NCBI RefSeq assembly: GCF_000220505.1
Contig: NZ_AFPJ01000009.1
Span: 124,001 to 188,000 of the forward strand
Source: Microbulbifer agarilyticus S89
GTDB lineage: Bacteria; Pseudomonadota; Gammaproteobacteria; Pseudomonadales; Cellvibrionaceae
Length of the DNA: 64,000 nt
Direction of reading: 5' to 3'
Made by a program: the position numbers and the translations under genes. The notes under the pieces are model-generated. The model made no database searches. It was given only the letters and a program-made list of their open reading frames with translations, and was not told the origin of the DNA. Positions 35,162 through 45,598 of this stretch are shown here, in pieces. How positions within the stretch are numbered: the first letter of the stretch is position 1; every line of letters begins with the position of its first letter.

Positions 35162-38100
35162 TCAGCGCTCGGACGTGAGCATACCCCGAGCACGGGAGCG
35201 CCCCCTGCCTGAGCTGAAGTCCGATTTCAGTAAGCGCCAGCGTTCACTGATCTGATCCATCTTCTGGGCACGCACATGACCATAGCCACGCACTTCCTGC
35301 GGCAGCGACATCAGCTCCCGTGCCCGTTCGACATTCGCCACAGAGAGATTGCTAGCGACCGCAAGTACCGCGTCTCGGACTTCGCGGGCCCAGCGGCGCT
35401 CGCCACGGCGCTCGGCGGTATAACCAAATAGATCCAGCACAGTACCGCGTAAGACCTTACCTTTTGCCAACACAGGCAGCACACGGGTCATCCATGAGCC
35501 CAGGGCAATCTTGCGAATCCGGCCGCTTGAATCTGGTCGTGCAAGCAGCGGCGGTGCCATCAGGAACTTCAGTTTGTAATCGCCACTGAAGGTATTCTCG
35601 AGCTGCTGTTTAAAACTCTCGCTGCTATAAAGACGTGCTACTTCGTATTCATCTTTGTAGGCCATGGCTTTGTACAGGCTCTGCGCAGCAGCTTCAGTAA
35701 CCGGAAAGCCATTGCCGCCCATGCGCGATTCAGCGCGATAAAGCGCTTCAATCGCCGATGAATAGTGGCGTGCGTAGGCCGCGTTTTGGTATTCGGCCAA
35801 CTCGCCAGCCAGACGCGTGACCAGCTGCTGGGTGGTTTCCGTTGGCTCCACCAGTTTTACTGCCTGCTCTGGCACCAGCAGCTGCTCAATCGCCGCCGGG
35901 TTTTCCGCGAGCAAGCGACCAGCGCGGAAAGCGCGAAGGTTGTTCTCCACCGCCACGCCATTGAGCGTCACCGCCTGCTCCAGCGCAGCGCGGCCCACCG
36001 GCAACAAACCTTTCTGGCAGGCATAGCCCAGTATCATCAGGTTCGCGGCAACCGCGTCACCAAATAATGCTTCGGCGTAGCGGTTCGCATCAAAGGCAAA
36101 ATATTCGCCCGCGGCAGAACGAATGCTGTCTGTCGTGGCATCGGCCGGGAAAGCGAGCTCATTGTCTCGCACGAACGCCGCCACGGGAACTTCTGCGGTG
36201 TTCACCAGCGCCTTAATAGCACCGTTCGCAAACTTGGTGCGCTGACCCGCGGCAGTGACCATGTCACAACCCAACAAGAGGTCTGCAGCGCCGTCACGAA
36301 TGCGCGCGGTGGTAATTTCGTCCGGTGCACCCGCAACTTTTACATGGGCCACAACCGCACCGTTTTTCTGCGAGAGGCCGGTAAAGTACAGGGTGGTACT
36401 GCCCTTATCTTCAAGATGCGCCGCCATTCCGAGCAGCGCGGCTACGGTAAGCACGCCACTGCCACCGATGCCGGCAACCAGGATATTCAGCGGCTGCGCC
36501 AGCTGCGGCGCCGGTGCAGCCTGCAAACTTGCGCTGGCAGCGTCGATCGCTTCAGCCAGCGTGGTCAACTCGGGCTTCTTCAGCTCACCGCCTTCGACGC
36601 TGACAAAACTGGGGCAAAAGCCATCCGCACAGCGCATATCTTTGTTACAGCTCGACTGGTTCACCTGGCGCTTGCGCCCGTAGGGCGTTTCCAGAGGCTC
36701 GACCGCTATACAGCTGGACTGCACGCTGCAGTCGCCACAACCCTCGCACACGCGATGATTGATCAGCAGACGGCGCGCAGGATCATCCATCTGGCCTTTT
36801 TTACGCCGGCGGCGCTTCTCCGCCGCACATACCTGCTCATAGATAATCGCCGTCACCCCGGGGGTATCGCGCAGCGTGCGCTGTACCGCGTCGAGTTCAT
36901 CGCGATGAAAAATTTCGAGGCCTTGGGGTATCTGGTCATTGTGGGTGCGCCAATGCTGCGGGTTTTCACTCACCAGACACACACGCCCTACCCCTTCGGC
37001 CAGCAACTGGCGGGAAAGCGTGGGCACCGTAACCTCGGCATCAGTGGGCTGGCCGCCAGTCATCGCAACGGCGTCGTTCAGCAAGATTTTGTAGGTGATA
37101 TTGATTTTGCTCGCCACCGCCTGGCGTATGGCCAACAGTCCAGAATGGTTATAGGTCCCATCGCCCATGTTCTGGAATATATGCTTGTCGCTGGAGAACC
37201 GGTGCAGCCCCACCCAGTGCGCGCCTTCGCCGCCCATATGGGAATAGGTATCGGTGCGCAGGCCTTTGCCGAGGGCCATAATGTGGCAGCCAATGCCAGC
37301 ACTGCCAGTGCTTCCCTCCGGCAGTTTGGTCGAGGAATTATGCGGGCAGCCGGCACAGAAAATCGGCTCGCGAGCCAGCAAGCCGCCCACTTTGCATGGC
37401 GTAGAATCGCCAATTTTTTCTGCAAGCGGAATCAGTTTTTCCGCCAATTCGGTATCCGCTAACCAACGCGTAACTGCCTTCGCCACCTGATCGGGCCCAA
37501 AGCCCCAGATCGCCGGCAACAGATCATTGCCCTGCAGGTCTTTCTTACCCACCACTTTGGGACGCCGCGCATCCTCCCAGGCATAAAACAGATTCTTGAT
37601 CTGATCCTCTACCAGCGGACGCTTCTCCTCCACCACCAGGATTCGCTCCATGCCCTCCGCAAATTCACTCATGCCACGGGGTTCCAGCGGCCAGGTCATG
37701 GCGATCTTGCGAATGGATATCCCCGCATCAAGCAAATCCTGCTCGGTGAGGTTCAATAGCTTGAGCGCCTCAAGGAGATCACCGTGGGTTTTACCCACAG
37801 TGACAATACCGAAGCGCTTTTGCGGTGCCTGGACCAGGTTCTTGTCCAAACCATTGGCGTAGGCGAAAGCCCGCGCCGCCGGCAACCGTTCCTCCAGCAT
37901 GCGGCGCTCGTATTCCATGCGTTCCGCAGGCCAATTCAGGTGCGGGTCATAATTCAGCCCGTGAGCAGGAATTGGGAAGCCTTCCGGCGCGGTAAAGGTG
38001 GGGAGCGACGGCACCATAATCGATGCACCGGACTCGACCGTCTCGGTAATGGTTTTGAATCCGACCCAAAGGCCGGAAAAACGGGAAAGTGCGATACCCG

Positions 38101-38686
38101 CGAGCCCCAGTGTGAGGTATTCATCGATCGTCGCCGGGAACAGCAGCGGCATCATCACCGACTCAAAAATCTGATCAGTGTTGTGGGAAAACATGGAGGA
38201 TTCGGCGGTATGATCGTCGCCGCACAGGGCCAGAACACCGCCGTGTCGAGACGTACCCTGAATATTTGCCTGGCGAAAAACGTCGGCACTGCGGTCAACA
38301 CCGTGCCCCTTGCCATACCAGATTGAGAAAACACCGTCGCGCGTTGCCTGCTGGCGATAGTGATCCAGCAGCTGGGTGCCCCAGATATTGGTGGCACCAA
38401 GGTCTTCGTTGATACCGGGCTCGAAATGAATGTCGCGGCCAGCCAACAACTTTTTGTGGCGCCACAGGGACTGATCGTAGCCACCCAGAGGTGAACCCCG
38501 GTAGCCAGAAATAAATCCTGCCGTATTTAGACCAGCCTGCTCGTCCAGGCGCTTCTGCATCAGCGGCAAGCGCACCAGGGCATCAATTCCGGTCAGAAAC
38601 ACACGCCCGCTATCGCGGGTAAATGCGGCTTTGAGCGAATATTCGCTGTCAAAACCGAATTCCAGATCGCTCTCAACCATCGCCAT
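35162..38686 (-). CDS. Indolepyruvate ferredoxin oxidoreductase, fused alpha-beta type
   Basis: This 1174-residue enzyme is a thiamine-diphosphate, iron-sulfur oxidoreductase. It decarboxylates aryl or branched 2-oxo acids to acyl-CoA and passes electrons to ferredoxin. The N-terminal two-thirds resembles IorA, with GYRGSPLGGYDQSL at the start and IGCHIMALGKGLRTDTYSHM plus FQNMGDGTYNHSGLLA in the TPP domain. A cluster-binding region follows (CEGCGDCSVQSSC, NKDMRCADGFCPSF). The C-terminal third is IorB-like, with ILVAGIGGSGVLTVAALLGMAA and TGLSQKNGAVVAHVK. Such one-chain proteins are usual in aerobic proteobacteria. The likely substrates are indolepyruvate, phenylpyruvate or branched 2-oxo acids. 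AGAAGG lies nine bases before the ATG. The divergent Lrp-type gene is its likely regulator. Confidence 0.93.
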   Translation of the reverse strand: MAMVESDLEFGFDSEYSLKAAFTRDSGRVFLTGIDALVRLPLMQKRLDEQAGLNTAGFISGYRGSPLGGYDQSLWRHKKLLAGRDIHFEPGINEDLGATNIWGTQLLDHYRQQATRDGVFSIWYGKGHGVDRSADVFRQANIQGTSRHGGVLALCGDDHTAESSMFSHNTDQIFESVMMPLLFPATIDEYLTLGLAGIALSRFSGLWVGFKTITETVESGASIMVPSLPTFTAPEGFPIPAHGLNYDPHLNWPAERMEYERRMLEERLPAARAFAYANGLDKNLVQAPQKRFGIVTVGKTHGDLLEALKLLNLTEQDLLDAGISIRKIAMTWPLEPRGMSEFAEGMERILVVEEKRPLVEDQIKNLFYAWEDARRPKVVGKKDLQGNDLLPAIWGFGPDQVAKAVTRWLADTELAEKLIPLAEKIGDSTPCKVGGLLAREPIFCAGCPHNSSTKLPEGSTGSAGIGCHIMALGKGLRTDTYSHMGGEGAHWVGLHRFSSDKHIFQNMGDGTYNHSGLLAIRQAVASKINITYKILLNDAVAMTGGQPTDAEVTVPTLSRQLLAEGVGRVCLVSENPQHWRTHNDQIPQGLEIFHRDELDAVQRTLRDTPGVTAIIYEQVCAAEKRRRRKKGQMDDPARRLLINHRVCEGCGDCSVQSSCIAVEPLETPYGRKRQVNQSSCNKDMRCADGFCPSFVSVEGGELKKPELTTLAEAIDAASASLQAAPAPQLAQPLNILVAGIGGSGVLTVAALLGMAAHLEDKGSTTLYFTGLSQKNGAVVAHVKVAGAPDEITTARIRDGAADLLLGCDMVTAAGQRTKFANGAIKALVNTAEVPVAAFVRDNELAFPADATTDSIRSAAGEYFAFDANRYAEALFGDAVAANLMILGYACQKGLLPVGRAALEQAVTLNGVAVENNLRAFRAGRLLAENPAAIEQLLVPEQAVKLVEPTETTQQLVTRLAGELAEYQNAAYARHYSSAIEALYRAESRMGGNGFPVTEAAAQSLYKAMAYKDEYEVARLYSSESFKQQLENTFSGDYKLKFLMAPPLLARPDSSGRIRKIALGSWMTRVLPVLAKGKVLRGTVLDLFGYTAERRGERRWAREVRDAVLAVASNLSVANVERARELMSLPQEVRGYGHVRAQKMDQISERWRLLKSDFSSGRGRSRARGMLTSER

Positions 38687-38913
38687 CGTGGGGTACCTTC
38701 TCTCGTACTGTCGGCTACATTAACCGCGACGCCGGCCCGGATAGGGGTAGCTCAACGTCGTTTATTGTTTTCTGTAAGCTATCACCGGCAGTGGAGGCAG
38801 GTCATACCAAAATCACCAATAATGCACACCCAGACGAGCACAAATCACCACATGGCATCCAATTTCTGCAATAATTGAGTTCTTTGACCGCAGATAAACA
38901 GTCAGGTACCACA

Positions 38914-39396
38914 ATGGCCTATCTACTGGACGCCATCGATAAGCACATTCTGGAAATTCTCCAGGAAGATGCCACCATCCCAAATATCGAGCTGGCAGAA
39001 AAAGTATGCCTCTCCCCCTCCCCCTGCTCCCGCCGGGTAAAGAACCTGCACGAGCAAGGCTTTATCAAGCGCGCAGTGACGCTGCTGGAGCCAGACAAGG
39101 TAGGCCTGCCGGTAAGTGTGTTTATCCAGGTGACACTGAACCACCAGGTAAAGAAAGAACTGCAGCACTTTGAGTCAACCATTGGCCAGTGGCCCGAGGT
39201 CATGGAGTGCTACCTGATGACGGGAGATTTCGACTACCTGCTACGCGTAGTGGTCCCGAACCTGCACGCCTACCAAGAGTTCCTCGACAAGAAGCTGACC
39301 GAACTCCCAGGTATTGACCACATCAAGAGCAGCTTCTCGCTCAAGCAGGTGCGTTACCGCACCGAGCTACCGCTGGATCAGCTGCTGGAAAAGTAG
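38914..39396 (+). CDS. Lrp/AsnC-family regulator, divergent from the indolepyruvate oxidoreductase
   Basis: The 160-residue regulator starts at the ATG at 38914, with AGG nine bases upstream. The winged helix contains LDAIDKHILEILQEDATIPN and CLSPSPCSRRVKNLHEQGF. The RAM domain contains VSVFIQVTLNHQVKKELQ, VMECYLMTGDFDYLLRVVVP and LPGIDHIKSSFSLKQVRY. It differs from the Lrp beside putA, with SPSPCSRRV instead of SPTPCLERV. It probably senses an aromatic or branched amino acid and activates the divergent oxidoreductase gene; this is inferred from orientation. A terminator follows at 39467-39506. Confidence 0.92.
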   Translation: MAYLLDAIDKHILEILQEDATIPNIELAEKVCLSPSPCSRRVKNLHEQGFIKRAVTLLEPDKVGLPVSVFIQVTLNHQVKKELQHFESTIGQWPEVMECYLMTGDFDYLLRVVVPNLHAYQEFLDKKLTELPGIDHIKSSFSLKQVRYRTELPLDQLLEK

Positions 39397-39466
39397 CGAC
39401 AAGCCGATGTAACTAGCCCGCAAAAGCCGGCGCACACAGAAGCCAAAACCGACCCCCGGCCCCAGA

Positions 39467-39506
39467 CAAAAAAAGGCCGCGATGCTCACCACATCGCGGC
39501 CTTTTT
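39467..39506. terminator. Bidirectional rho-independent terminator between the Lrp gene and M3 peptidase gene
   Basis: The stem AAAAAGGCCGCGATG / CATCGCGGCCTTTTT with a short CTCACCA-type loop lies between convergent genes. Both flanks have the A and T runs needed. Confidence 0.9.
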
Positions 39507-39524
39507 GCTTGCCCGCAGCTGGAA

Positions 39525-41741
39525 TTATTCGCCCGCTGCTGCCGTTTCCTCAGTGTTCTCGCCAGGCAGCGGGAAACCGCGGTCACGCATCAGCGGCTCA
39601 ATACCGGCATCGCGACCTCGGAACAGACGATACGCCTCTGCCGGGTCGATCGCGTTACGCGGAGCAAACAGGTACTTGACCAGTTTGGCAGCCACTTCCT
39701 TGTCGTAGAAACCGCCTTCTGCTTCGGCAAATGCTTCCGACGCGTCGGAAGTCAACACGTCCGCCCACATGTAGCCATAGTAACCGGCAGAATAACCTTC
39801 ACCGGAGAAGATATGCCCGAAATGCGGGGTGCGGTGGCGCATTACCAGCTCGGAGGGCATGCCCAGCGCATTCAAGGTTTCACGCTCGAACTTGTCCGGA
39901 TCGATACCGGTCGGATCAGTGGTGTGCAACTTGATATCCACCAGCGCGGAAGCCAGGTATTCCGTCGTGGCGAAACCCTGGTTAAAGGTCGCCGCCTGCT
40001 TGATCTTCGCTACCAGATCCGCCGGAATCGGCTCGCCGGTTTTGTAATGGACCAAATAGTTATCGATGATCGGATCTGTGCTCAACCAACGCTCCAATAA
40101 CTGAGACTGGAACTCGGTGTAGTCGCGCACACCACCATTCAGCGTCGGATAAGAAACGTTGGAGGCCAGGAAGTGCAGCGCATGGCCGAACTCGTGGAAG
40201 AAGGTCTCCGCATCATCCCAACTTACCAGTACAGGCTCACCGGGTGCGCCCTTGATAAAGTTTGAGTTGTTGGATGCGAGAACCGTTTCCTTGCCATCAA
40301 AGGTGGTGTGGTCGCGGTACATGCTCGCCCAGGCACCGGAGCGCTTACCGGAACGAGCAAAGGGATCCAGGTACCACAAACCGATATGTTCGCCCGAAGT
40401 CTTGTCGGTGACTTCCCAGACTTTCACATCTTCATGGAATACTGGAACGCTGCCCTCTTCCACCGGGGTGAAAGTGAAATTGAACAGTTCGCCTGCAACA
40501 TAGAACATGCCCTCGCGCAGGTTGTCGAGCTGCAGATACTGCTTAACCTCATCGGAATTCAGGTCGTATTTCGCTTTGCGCACCTTCTCCGCATAGAAGC
40601 GGTAATCCCAAGGCGCGATCTTGATGTCGGCTTTTTCAGCATCAGCCACCGCCTGCATATCGGCAACTTCCTCATGCACTCGTGCTACTGCCGCTGGCCA
40701 CACTGCCTCCATCAACGCGATCGCACGCTGCGGGGTTTTCGCCATACGATTCTGCAAGCGCCATGCGGCGTAGTTATCGAACCCGAGTAGCGCAACACGC
40801 TCATCACGCAATTGCAGGATTTCTGCAATGATTGCGTTGTTGTCGTGCTCGTCACCATTGTCGCCACGGCTATAGTAATTGTTCCAAACCTTTTCACGCA
40901 GCGCACGATTTGTGGAGTACGTCAGGAAAGGATCCATGGAAGAACGGGTATTGGTAATTGCGTATTTACCCGGCTGACCTTTCTCTTCCGCCAGCGCGGC
41001 GGCTGCTTTGACGAAAGACTCCGGCAATCCATCCAGCTGATCTTCCGACAGGAACAGATCGTAGCCCTCTTCATCGGCAAGCACATTATTTGCAAAGCTG
41101 GTGTGCAGCTCTGCAAGGCGATTATTGATTGCCGCGTAGCGCTCTTTCGCTTCACCGCTCAAGGTTGCACCATTGGTGGCGAACTCATCGTAGGTCAGCT
41201 CGACCACGCGAATCTGCTCAGGCGTGAGATCGGAATCGTTGCGCGCGTCAAACACGGCTTTAACACGCTGGAACAGCGTGTCGTTTTGAATGATCTTGGA
41301 GCTAAATGCCGCAAGCTTAGGTGCCATTTCGGCCTGCACTGTGCGGAACTCGGGCGATGACATGTTACCGCTCCAGATTCCCCAATAGGTAAACACACGG
41401 CTCAGGGATTTTCCGCTGCGCTCCATTGCTGCAATGGTATTGGCAAACGTCGGCGCCGCAGGATTATTGGCAATCTCTTCGATCTCAGCTAGGTTTTCAG
41501 CCATGCCGAATTCGAGCGCTGGCTTCAACGCATCGATATCCATCGCATCAAACGCCGGCACCCCACCATAAGGACCGGACCATTCGGCCAACAGCACGTT
41601 ATCGACCGGCGCAGCTGCAGCAGCGATCTCGGCAACCTGTTCAGCAGAAGGTGACTTCGCCACTGGTTCAGACTCCTTGCTACAGCCAGCGGCTGCAACC
41701 ATCGCAGCGGAAATAGATAGGGCGATCAATGTTTGACGCAT
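39525..41741 (-). CDS. dcp: M3 family zinc dipeptidyl carboxypeptidase, lipoprotein
   Basis: The 738-residue lipoprotein peptidase has signal peptide MRQTLIALSISAAMVAAAGC with lipidated Cys20. The zinc site HEFGH (in FFHEFGHALHFL) is at about residue 515. The third ligand Glu is expected in the helix about 25 residues later (DYTEFQSQLLERW). The HRTPHFGHIFSGEGYSAGYYGYMWADVL segment carries the conserved substrate-binding His and Tyr residues of the Dcp/oligopeptidase A family. It probably removes C-terminal dipeptides from oligopeptides in the periplasm. E. coli Dcp has no lipobox, but lipoprotein versions are common in marine gammaproteobacteria. It is monocistronic. Confidence 0.93.
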   Translation of the reverse strand: MRQTLIALSISAAMVAAAGCSKESEPVAKSPSAEQVAEIAAAAAPVDNVLLAEWSGPYGGVPAFDAMDIDALKPALEFGMAENLAEIEEIANNPAAPTFANTIAAMERSGKSLSRVFTYWGIWSGNMSSPEFRTVQAEMAPKLAAFSSKIIQNDTLFQRVKAVFDARNDSDLTPEQIRVVELTYDEFATNGATLSGEAKERYAAINNRLAELHTSFANNVLADEEGYDLFLSEDQLDGLPESFVKAAAALAEEKGQPGKYAITNTRSSMDPFLTYSTNRALREKVWNNYYSRGDNGDEHDNNAIIAEILQLRDERVALLGFDNYAAWRLQNRMAKTPQRAIALMEAVWPAAVARVHEEVADMQAVADAEKADIKIAPWDYRFYAEKVRKAKYDLNSDEVKQYLQLDNLREGMFYVAGELFNFTFTPVEEGSVPVFHEDVKVWEVTDKTSGEHIGLWYLDPFARSGKRSGAWASMYRDHTTFDGKETVLASNNSNFIKGAPGEPVLVSWDDAETFFHEFGHALHFLASNVSYPTLNGGVRDYTEFQSQLLERWLSTDPIIDNYLVHYKTGEPIPADLVAKIKQAATFNQGFATTEYLASALVDIKLHTTDPTGIDPDKFERETLNALGMPSELVMRHRTPHFGHIFSGEGYSAGYYGYMWADVLTSDASEAFAEAEGGFYDKEVAAKLVKYLFAPRNAIDPAEAYRLFRGRDAGIEPLMRDRGFPLPGENTEETAAAGE

Positions 41742-42138
41742 CGAAAATGGACCTCGTTATAGTTACTATTTTTGGATATCAGACTAATGCTTTTGTCATC
41801 ACGCAAGTCTACCCCCCTGCAATAGAAGCATCTAGGATTCGACCACAAAGCCCCAACTATTGACGGCAAAATACGGCCACAACAGAACTCTCCTCTGCTT
41901 CTGACTAACAAATCGGATATTCCTGTGGGGCAAACTTGATCAGCCGAGTTGATAACGACTTAATACGTGGATACTTTTGCTCGGGAAAAACAACAGAGCC
42001 CAATCGTAATTCACGACCATCGGCAGGAATTCGCGGTCATCACCAACAAAGAGATACGGGATAAGCGAGCCACAGGAAGTGACCCGCTGCGAGAGAGATA
42101 CCAGCCCGAGAGCGGTTTATTGGCTGGAAAACCCAGGC
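41742..42138. other. Gene-free stretch upstream of the M3 peptidase gene
   Basis: These 397 bp lie between the start of the M3 peptidase gene and the end of the GST gene, both on the minus strand. Frames on either strand lack start context and family resemblance. The left part should hold the M3 peptidase promoter. I see no hairpin with a T-run to end the GST operon. Confidence 0.5.
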
Positions 42139-42816
42139 TTACTGGCGGCGATCCTCGACGATGGAGCCAACGGCCACCAGCTCCTGATCATGAGCAACTT
42201 CGCGCCAAGGTTCCTTGAGCGCTTCCTCGTACCAGGTTTGCATTCCAGGCAAGGCGCGAATGTGCTCGGCATAAGCCATCGCCTTTTCGCCCAATGACAA
42301 TTGATAGCCATACAAGCGGAATACCACCGGGGCGAAGAACGCATCCACCGCAGTAAATGTATTTCCTGCCAAGAAAGGCCCACCGAAACGTTCCAGACCC
42401 TGCTGCCACAGTTCCTCTAACCTTGCCAGGTCCTTTTCGAGTGCCGCATCCACCTGGTGCATCGCTACGGTAACACCACAGTTCATGCTGCACTGGTTGC
42501 GCAGCGCGAAAAAGCCGGCATGCATCTCGGCGGCAGCGCAACGTGCCCAGGCCCGGGCCACTTTATCCGCCGGCCATACGGCAGGATAGGATTCGTACAG
42601 ATACTCTGCAATCGCCAGAGAGTCCCAGACGGTCGCTTTGCCATCGACCAAACATGGCACCAGGCCGGTAGGTGAGAAAGCGCGAAACTTGTCCCAGCTG
42701 CCACCCTCATCAAACGGCACAAGTATTTCTTCAAAAGGGATCTGTAGTTCGGTGGCCAACAACCACGGACGCAACGACCATGAAGAATAGTTTTTATTTC
42801 CGATATACAGCTGCAT
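42139..42816 (-). CDS. Glutathione S-transferase family protein
   Basis: The 225-residue protein starts at the ATG at 42816, with AGGGGAGGGAA just upstream. The thioredoxin-fold N-terminus has YIGNKNYSSWSLRPWLLATEL, where the active serine lies in YSSWSLR. The glutathione-contacting segments are GLVPCLVDG and VWDSLAIAEYLYE. The C-terminal all-helical domain is complete. The YSSWSLRPW motif is shared with the YfcF-like GST group. It is the last gene of the aromatic aminotransferase-DAHP synthase run. Its role there is unknown; detoxification or aryl-intermediate handling is possible. Confidence 0.9.
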   Translation of the reverse strand: MQLYIGNKNYSSWSLRPWLLATELQIPFEEILVPFDEGGSWDKFRAFSPTGLVPCLVDGKATVWDSLAIAEYLYESYPAVWPADKVARAWARCAAAEMHAGFFALRNQCSMNCGVTVAMHQVDAALEKDLARLEELWQQGLERFGGPFLAGNTFTAVDAFFAPVVFRLYGYQLSLGEKAMAYAEHIRALPGMQTWYEEALKEPWREVAHDQELVAVGSIVEDRRQ

Positions 42817-42881
42817 GCGCTTCCCTCCCCTATTCAATGAATTGCAGACAAAGGTCAACCAGAGACAAACCTCGGAAGCAA

Positions 42882-44279
42882 TCAGGTTTTTCCATTTCGC
42901 CCATCGCGAAGCAGTTCTGAGATACAGAATGCCAGCTCCAGTACCTGATCCGCATTCAGTCGTGGATCACACTGGGTTTGATAACAGCTGGCGAGATCCG
43001 CTTCAGAAATTTTCCAGGCGCCGCCGGTGCACTCGGTAACATGCTGCCCGGTCATTTCCAGGTGGATGCCGCCCGGATGGGTACCCTCGGCGCGGTGCAC
43101 AGCGAAGAAATCGCGGATCTCCCGCAGAATATTGTCAAAGTTGCGGGTCTTGTAGCCACTAGAGGCTTTTTCCGTATTCCCATGCATGGGATCGGTACTC
43201 CACACAACGGAACGCCCTTCCCTCTCTACCGCGCGCACCAGTGCAGGCAGCTTGTCCGCCAATGTGTTCGCGCCCATCCGGGTAATCAGGGTTAGCCGGC
43301 CCGGTTCATTGTTGGGGTTCAGACGGTCAATCAGGCGGATCAGCTCATCGGTATCCATATTCGGACCGACTTTTACGCCGATGGGGTTCCACACACCCGC
43401 CAGGAACTCCACATGCGCAGCATCCAATTGACGGGTACGTTCACCGATCCACAGCATATGGGCGGAGCAGTCGTACCATTTTCCGGTGAGGCTGTCGGTG
43501 CGCGTCAACGCCTGCTCGTAGTTCAGTAGCAGTGCTTCGTGCGAGGTGTACAGTGTGGTTTCACGAATCGCTGGCGTATTGCTGGAGTTAACCCCGCACA
43601 CCGCCATAAATTCCAACGCATCCTGAAGGCGCTCGGCCAATTGCAGATAGCGATCACGCTGCGGATTATTTTCCAGGTAGCTCAGGTTCCAGGCGTGGAC
43701 CTGATGGAGATCCGCAAGGCCACCCTGCGCGAATGCGCGCAGGAGGTTCAGGGTTGCCGCAGACTGGTTGTAGGCGGTAAGCATTCTCTGGGGATCGGGC
43801 ACCCGCGCACCCGCAGTGAAATCAATCCCATTAATGATGTCACCGCGGTAACTTGGCAGCTCCACGCCACCGATGGTCTCGGTATCCGCCGAGCGCGGCT
43901 TGGCATACTGCCCCGCCATGCGCGCCACTTTCACCACCGGCAAGTTGCCAGCAAATGTCAGCACCACCGCCATCTGCAGCAACACCTTGAAGGTGTCGCG
44001 AATACGATTCGCATTGAAGTCACTGAATGACTCCGCGCAGTCGCCGCCCTGCAGTAGAAATGCTTTGCCCTCTGCCACTTCCGCCAGTTGCCGACGCAGC
44101 TCACGCGCCTCCTCGGCAAACACCAATGGTGGGTAGTTAGACAACTGCTGCTCAACTGCTTGTACGTCGCCCGCAGACCGATACTTAGGCTGCTGATGCG
44201 CAGTGCGTTCGCGCCAGCTCGCGGGATCCCAGGGTTCAACAACAGATTCTGACACGCTAGCTTCTACCTCAACGTCCAT
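42882..44279 (-). CDS. aroF: Class II 3-deoxy-7-phosphoheptulonate (DAHP) synthase
   Basis: The 465-residue enzyme condenses phosphoenolpyruvate and erythrose 4-phosphate in the first step of the shikimate pathway. It is the plant-like type II form, unrelated in sequence to E. coli AroFGH. Seen segments are [13 protein letters not shown] (substrate and metal region), [47 protein letters not shown] and [20 protein letters not shown]. The C-terminal [15 protein letters not shown] is complete. It follows the aromatic aminotransferase gene by 30 bp and is very likely in its operon, linking chorismate supply and phenylalanine/tyrosine formation. Gene naming in this family varies (aroF/aroG/aroH). 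Confidence 0.94.
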   Translation of the reverse strand: MDVEVEASVSESVVEPWDPASWRERTAHQQPKYRSAGDVQAVEQQLSNYPPLVFAEEARELRRQLAEVAEGKAFLLQGGDCAESFSDFNANRIRDTFKVLLQMAVVLTFAGNLPVVKVARMAGQYAKPRSADTETIGGVELPSYRGDIINGIDFTAGARVPDPQRMLTAYNQSAATLNLLRAFAQGGLADLHQVHAWNLSYLENNPQRDRYLQLAERLQDALEFMAVCGVNSSNTPAIRETTLYTSHEALLLNYEQALTRTDSLTGKWYDCSAHMLWIGERTRQLDAAHVEFLAGVWNPIGVKVGPNMDTDELIRLIDRLNPNNEPGRLTLITRMGANTLADKLPALVRAVEREGRSVVWSTDPMHGNTEKASSGYKTRNFDNILREIRDFFAVHRAEGTHPGGIHLEMTGQHVTECTGGAWKISEADLASCYQTQCDPRLNADQVLELAFCISELLRDGRNGKT

Positions 44280-44309
44280 TTTCGGCCAACTCTTTGACTC
44301 AATTACGAC

Positions 44310-45506
44310 TTAGCTTTCCAGTACTTCTGCAACCGATGCACAGAAGTAATCCATATTGTTCCGGCTCAGGCCGGCAATGCTGATGCGACTCGAATCCACC
44401 ATGTAGATCGAGTAATCCTGCTGCAGCTTCTGTACCTGCTCCGGGGTAATACCCAAAAATGAGAACATACCTTTTTGCTGCTGAATAAAGTGGAAATCAC
44501 CCACAGCGCCCGCCTTCTCCAGGCTCTCGACCAGACCTGAACGCAGGCTGTTGATGCGCTCGCGCATTTCAGTCAGCTCGGCCTCCCAGTTCGCACGCAG
44601 GCCCGCATCAGTCAGGATAGCTTCCACGATGGCACCGCCGTGATTGGGTGGCATGGAATAGTTGCCGCGCACCACGTTCAGCATCTGGCTTTGTCCGCGG
44701 TCGGCGGAATCCGCATCGCGGTAAATGGCCATCGCCATACCAACACGCTCTCGGTACAGGCCAAAATTCTTTGAGCAGGATGCAGCGACCAGCATTTCCG
44801 GCACGGACTCTGCCATCAGGCGCAGGCCATAGGCATCGGCGTCCAGGCTATCGCCAAAGCCCTGATAGGCCATGTCAATGAAGGGGGTGAAGCCCTGTTT
44901 CTGTGCCATTTCTGCCAGCACCTGCCACTGTTCGCGACTCAGGTCAGCGCCACAGGGGTTGTGGCAGCAGGCGTGGAACAGCACCAGCTCACCCTCTCCC
45001 ACTTGCTTGAGGGTTTCCACCATGGCGTCGAACTTGAGGCTGCTGGTGGCGCGATCGTAGTACGGGTAGCTCTTGATTTGCAGGCCCGCATTGCCGAGCA
45101 GCGGCACATGGTTTGCCCAGGTAGGGTCGCTCACCCAAATAGTGGCGTGCTCCTTAGCGCGATTGGCAAACTCGGCGAGTACACGCAGCGCACCACAACC
45201 ACCGGGGGTTTGTGCGGAGCGAACGCGGTTACCGACCAGCGCCGGGTGGCCAGCACCCAGAACCAGCTCCTGCATGGCTGTATTGAAGCCGGCAGTGCCC
45301 GCCGGGCCCACATACGCCTTGGTTTCTTCACTGCGCAGCAAGCGGGTTTCGGCTTCTTTTACCGCCTGTAACACCGGAGTGTGCCCAGCTTCATCTTTAT
45401 ATACGCCCACCCCCAAATCGATCTTGCGCGGGTTTTCATCGGCCCGGTAAGTCGCCAAAAGACCGAGGATGGGGTCTGCAGGCAGGCTGCTCAGATGGTC
45501 AAACAT
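44310..45506 (-). CDS. Aromatic amino acid aminotransferase (class I, TyrB/AspC type)
   Basis: This PLP enzyme of 398 residues exchanges amino groups between aspartate or aromatic amino acids and 2-oxoglutarate. The start is the ATG at 45506, with AGGAGT four bases upstream. The opening MFDHLSSLPADPILGLL is typical. The PLP lysine is in SCSKNFGLYRERVG. The substrate-binding Arg region is RISIAGLSRNNMDYF. Other PLP contacts are in HACCHNPCGADLSREQW. Length matches E. coli TyrB (397). It leads an operon with DAHP synthase. AspC activity is also likely. Confidence 0.93.
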   Translation of the reverse strand: MFDHLSSLPADPILGLLATYRADENPRKIDLGVGVYKDEAGHTPVLQAVKEAETRLLRSEETKAYVGPAGTAGFNTAMQELVLGAGHPALVGNRVRSAQTPGGCGALRVLAEFANRAKEHATIWVSDPTWANHVPLLGNAGLQIKSYPYYDRATSSLKFDAMVETLKQVGEGELVLFHACCHNPCGADLSREQWQVLAEMAQKQGFTPFIDMAYQGFGDSLDADAYGLRLMAESVPEMLVAASCSKNFGLYRERVGMAMAIYRDADSADRGQSQMLNVVRGNYSMPPNHGGAIVEAILTDAGLRANWEAELTEMRERINSLRSGLVESLEKAGAVGDFHFIQQQKGMFSFLGITPEQVQKLQQDYSIYMVDSSRISIAGLSRNNMDYFCASVAEVLES

Positions 45507-45598
45507 GGTCACTCCTAGTAGTTCTGGGCGACACACACAATGGGTGCCGACCAATGAAATCTATAGATGGAATTTAAGAATGGCAGAGGGAAAGCCGG

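Noticed and set aside
36344-37462. Long plus-strand open frame inside the indolepyruvate oxidoreductase gene
   Set aside because: The minus-strand protein is clearly conserved with known motifs across this whole segment; the plus frame has none.
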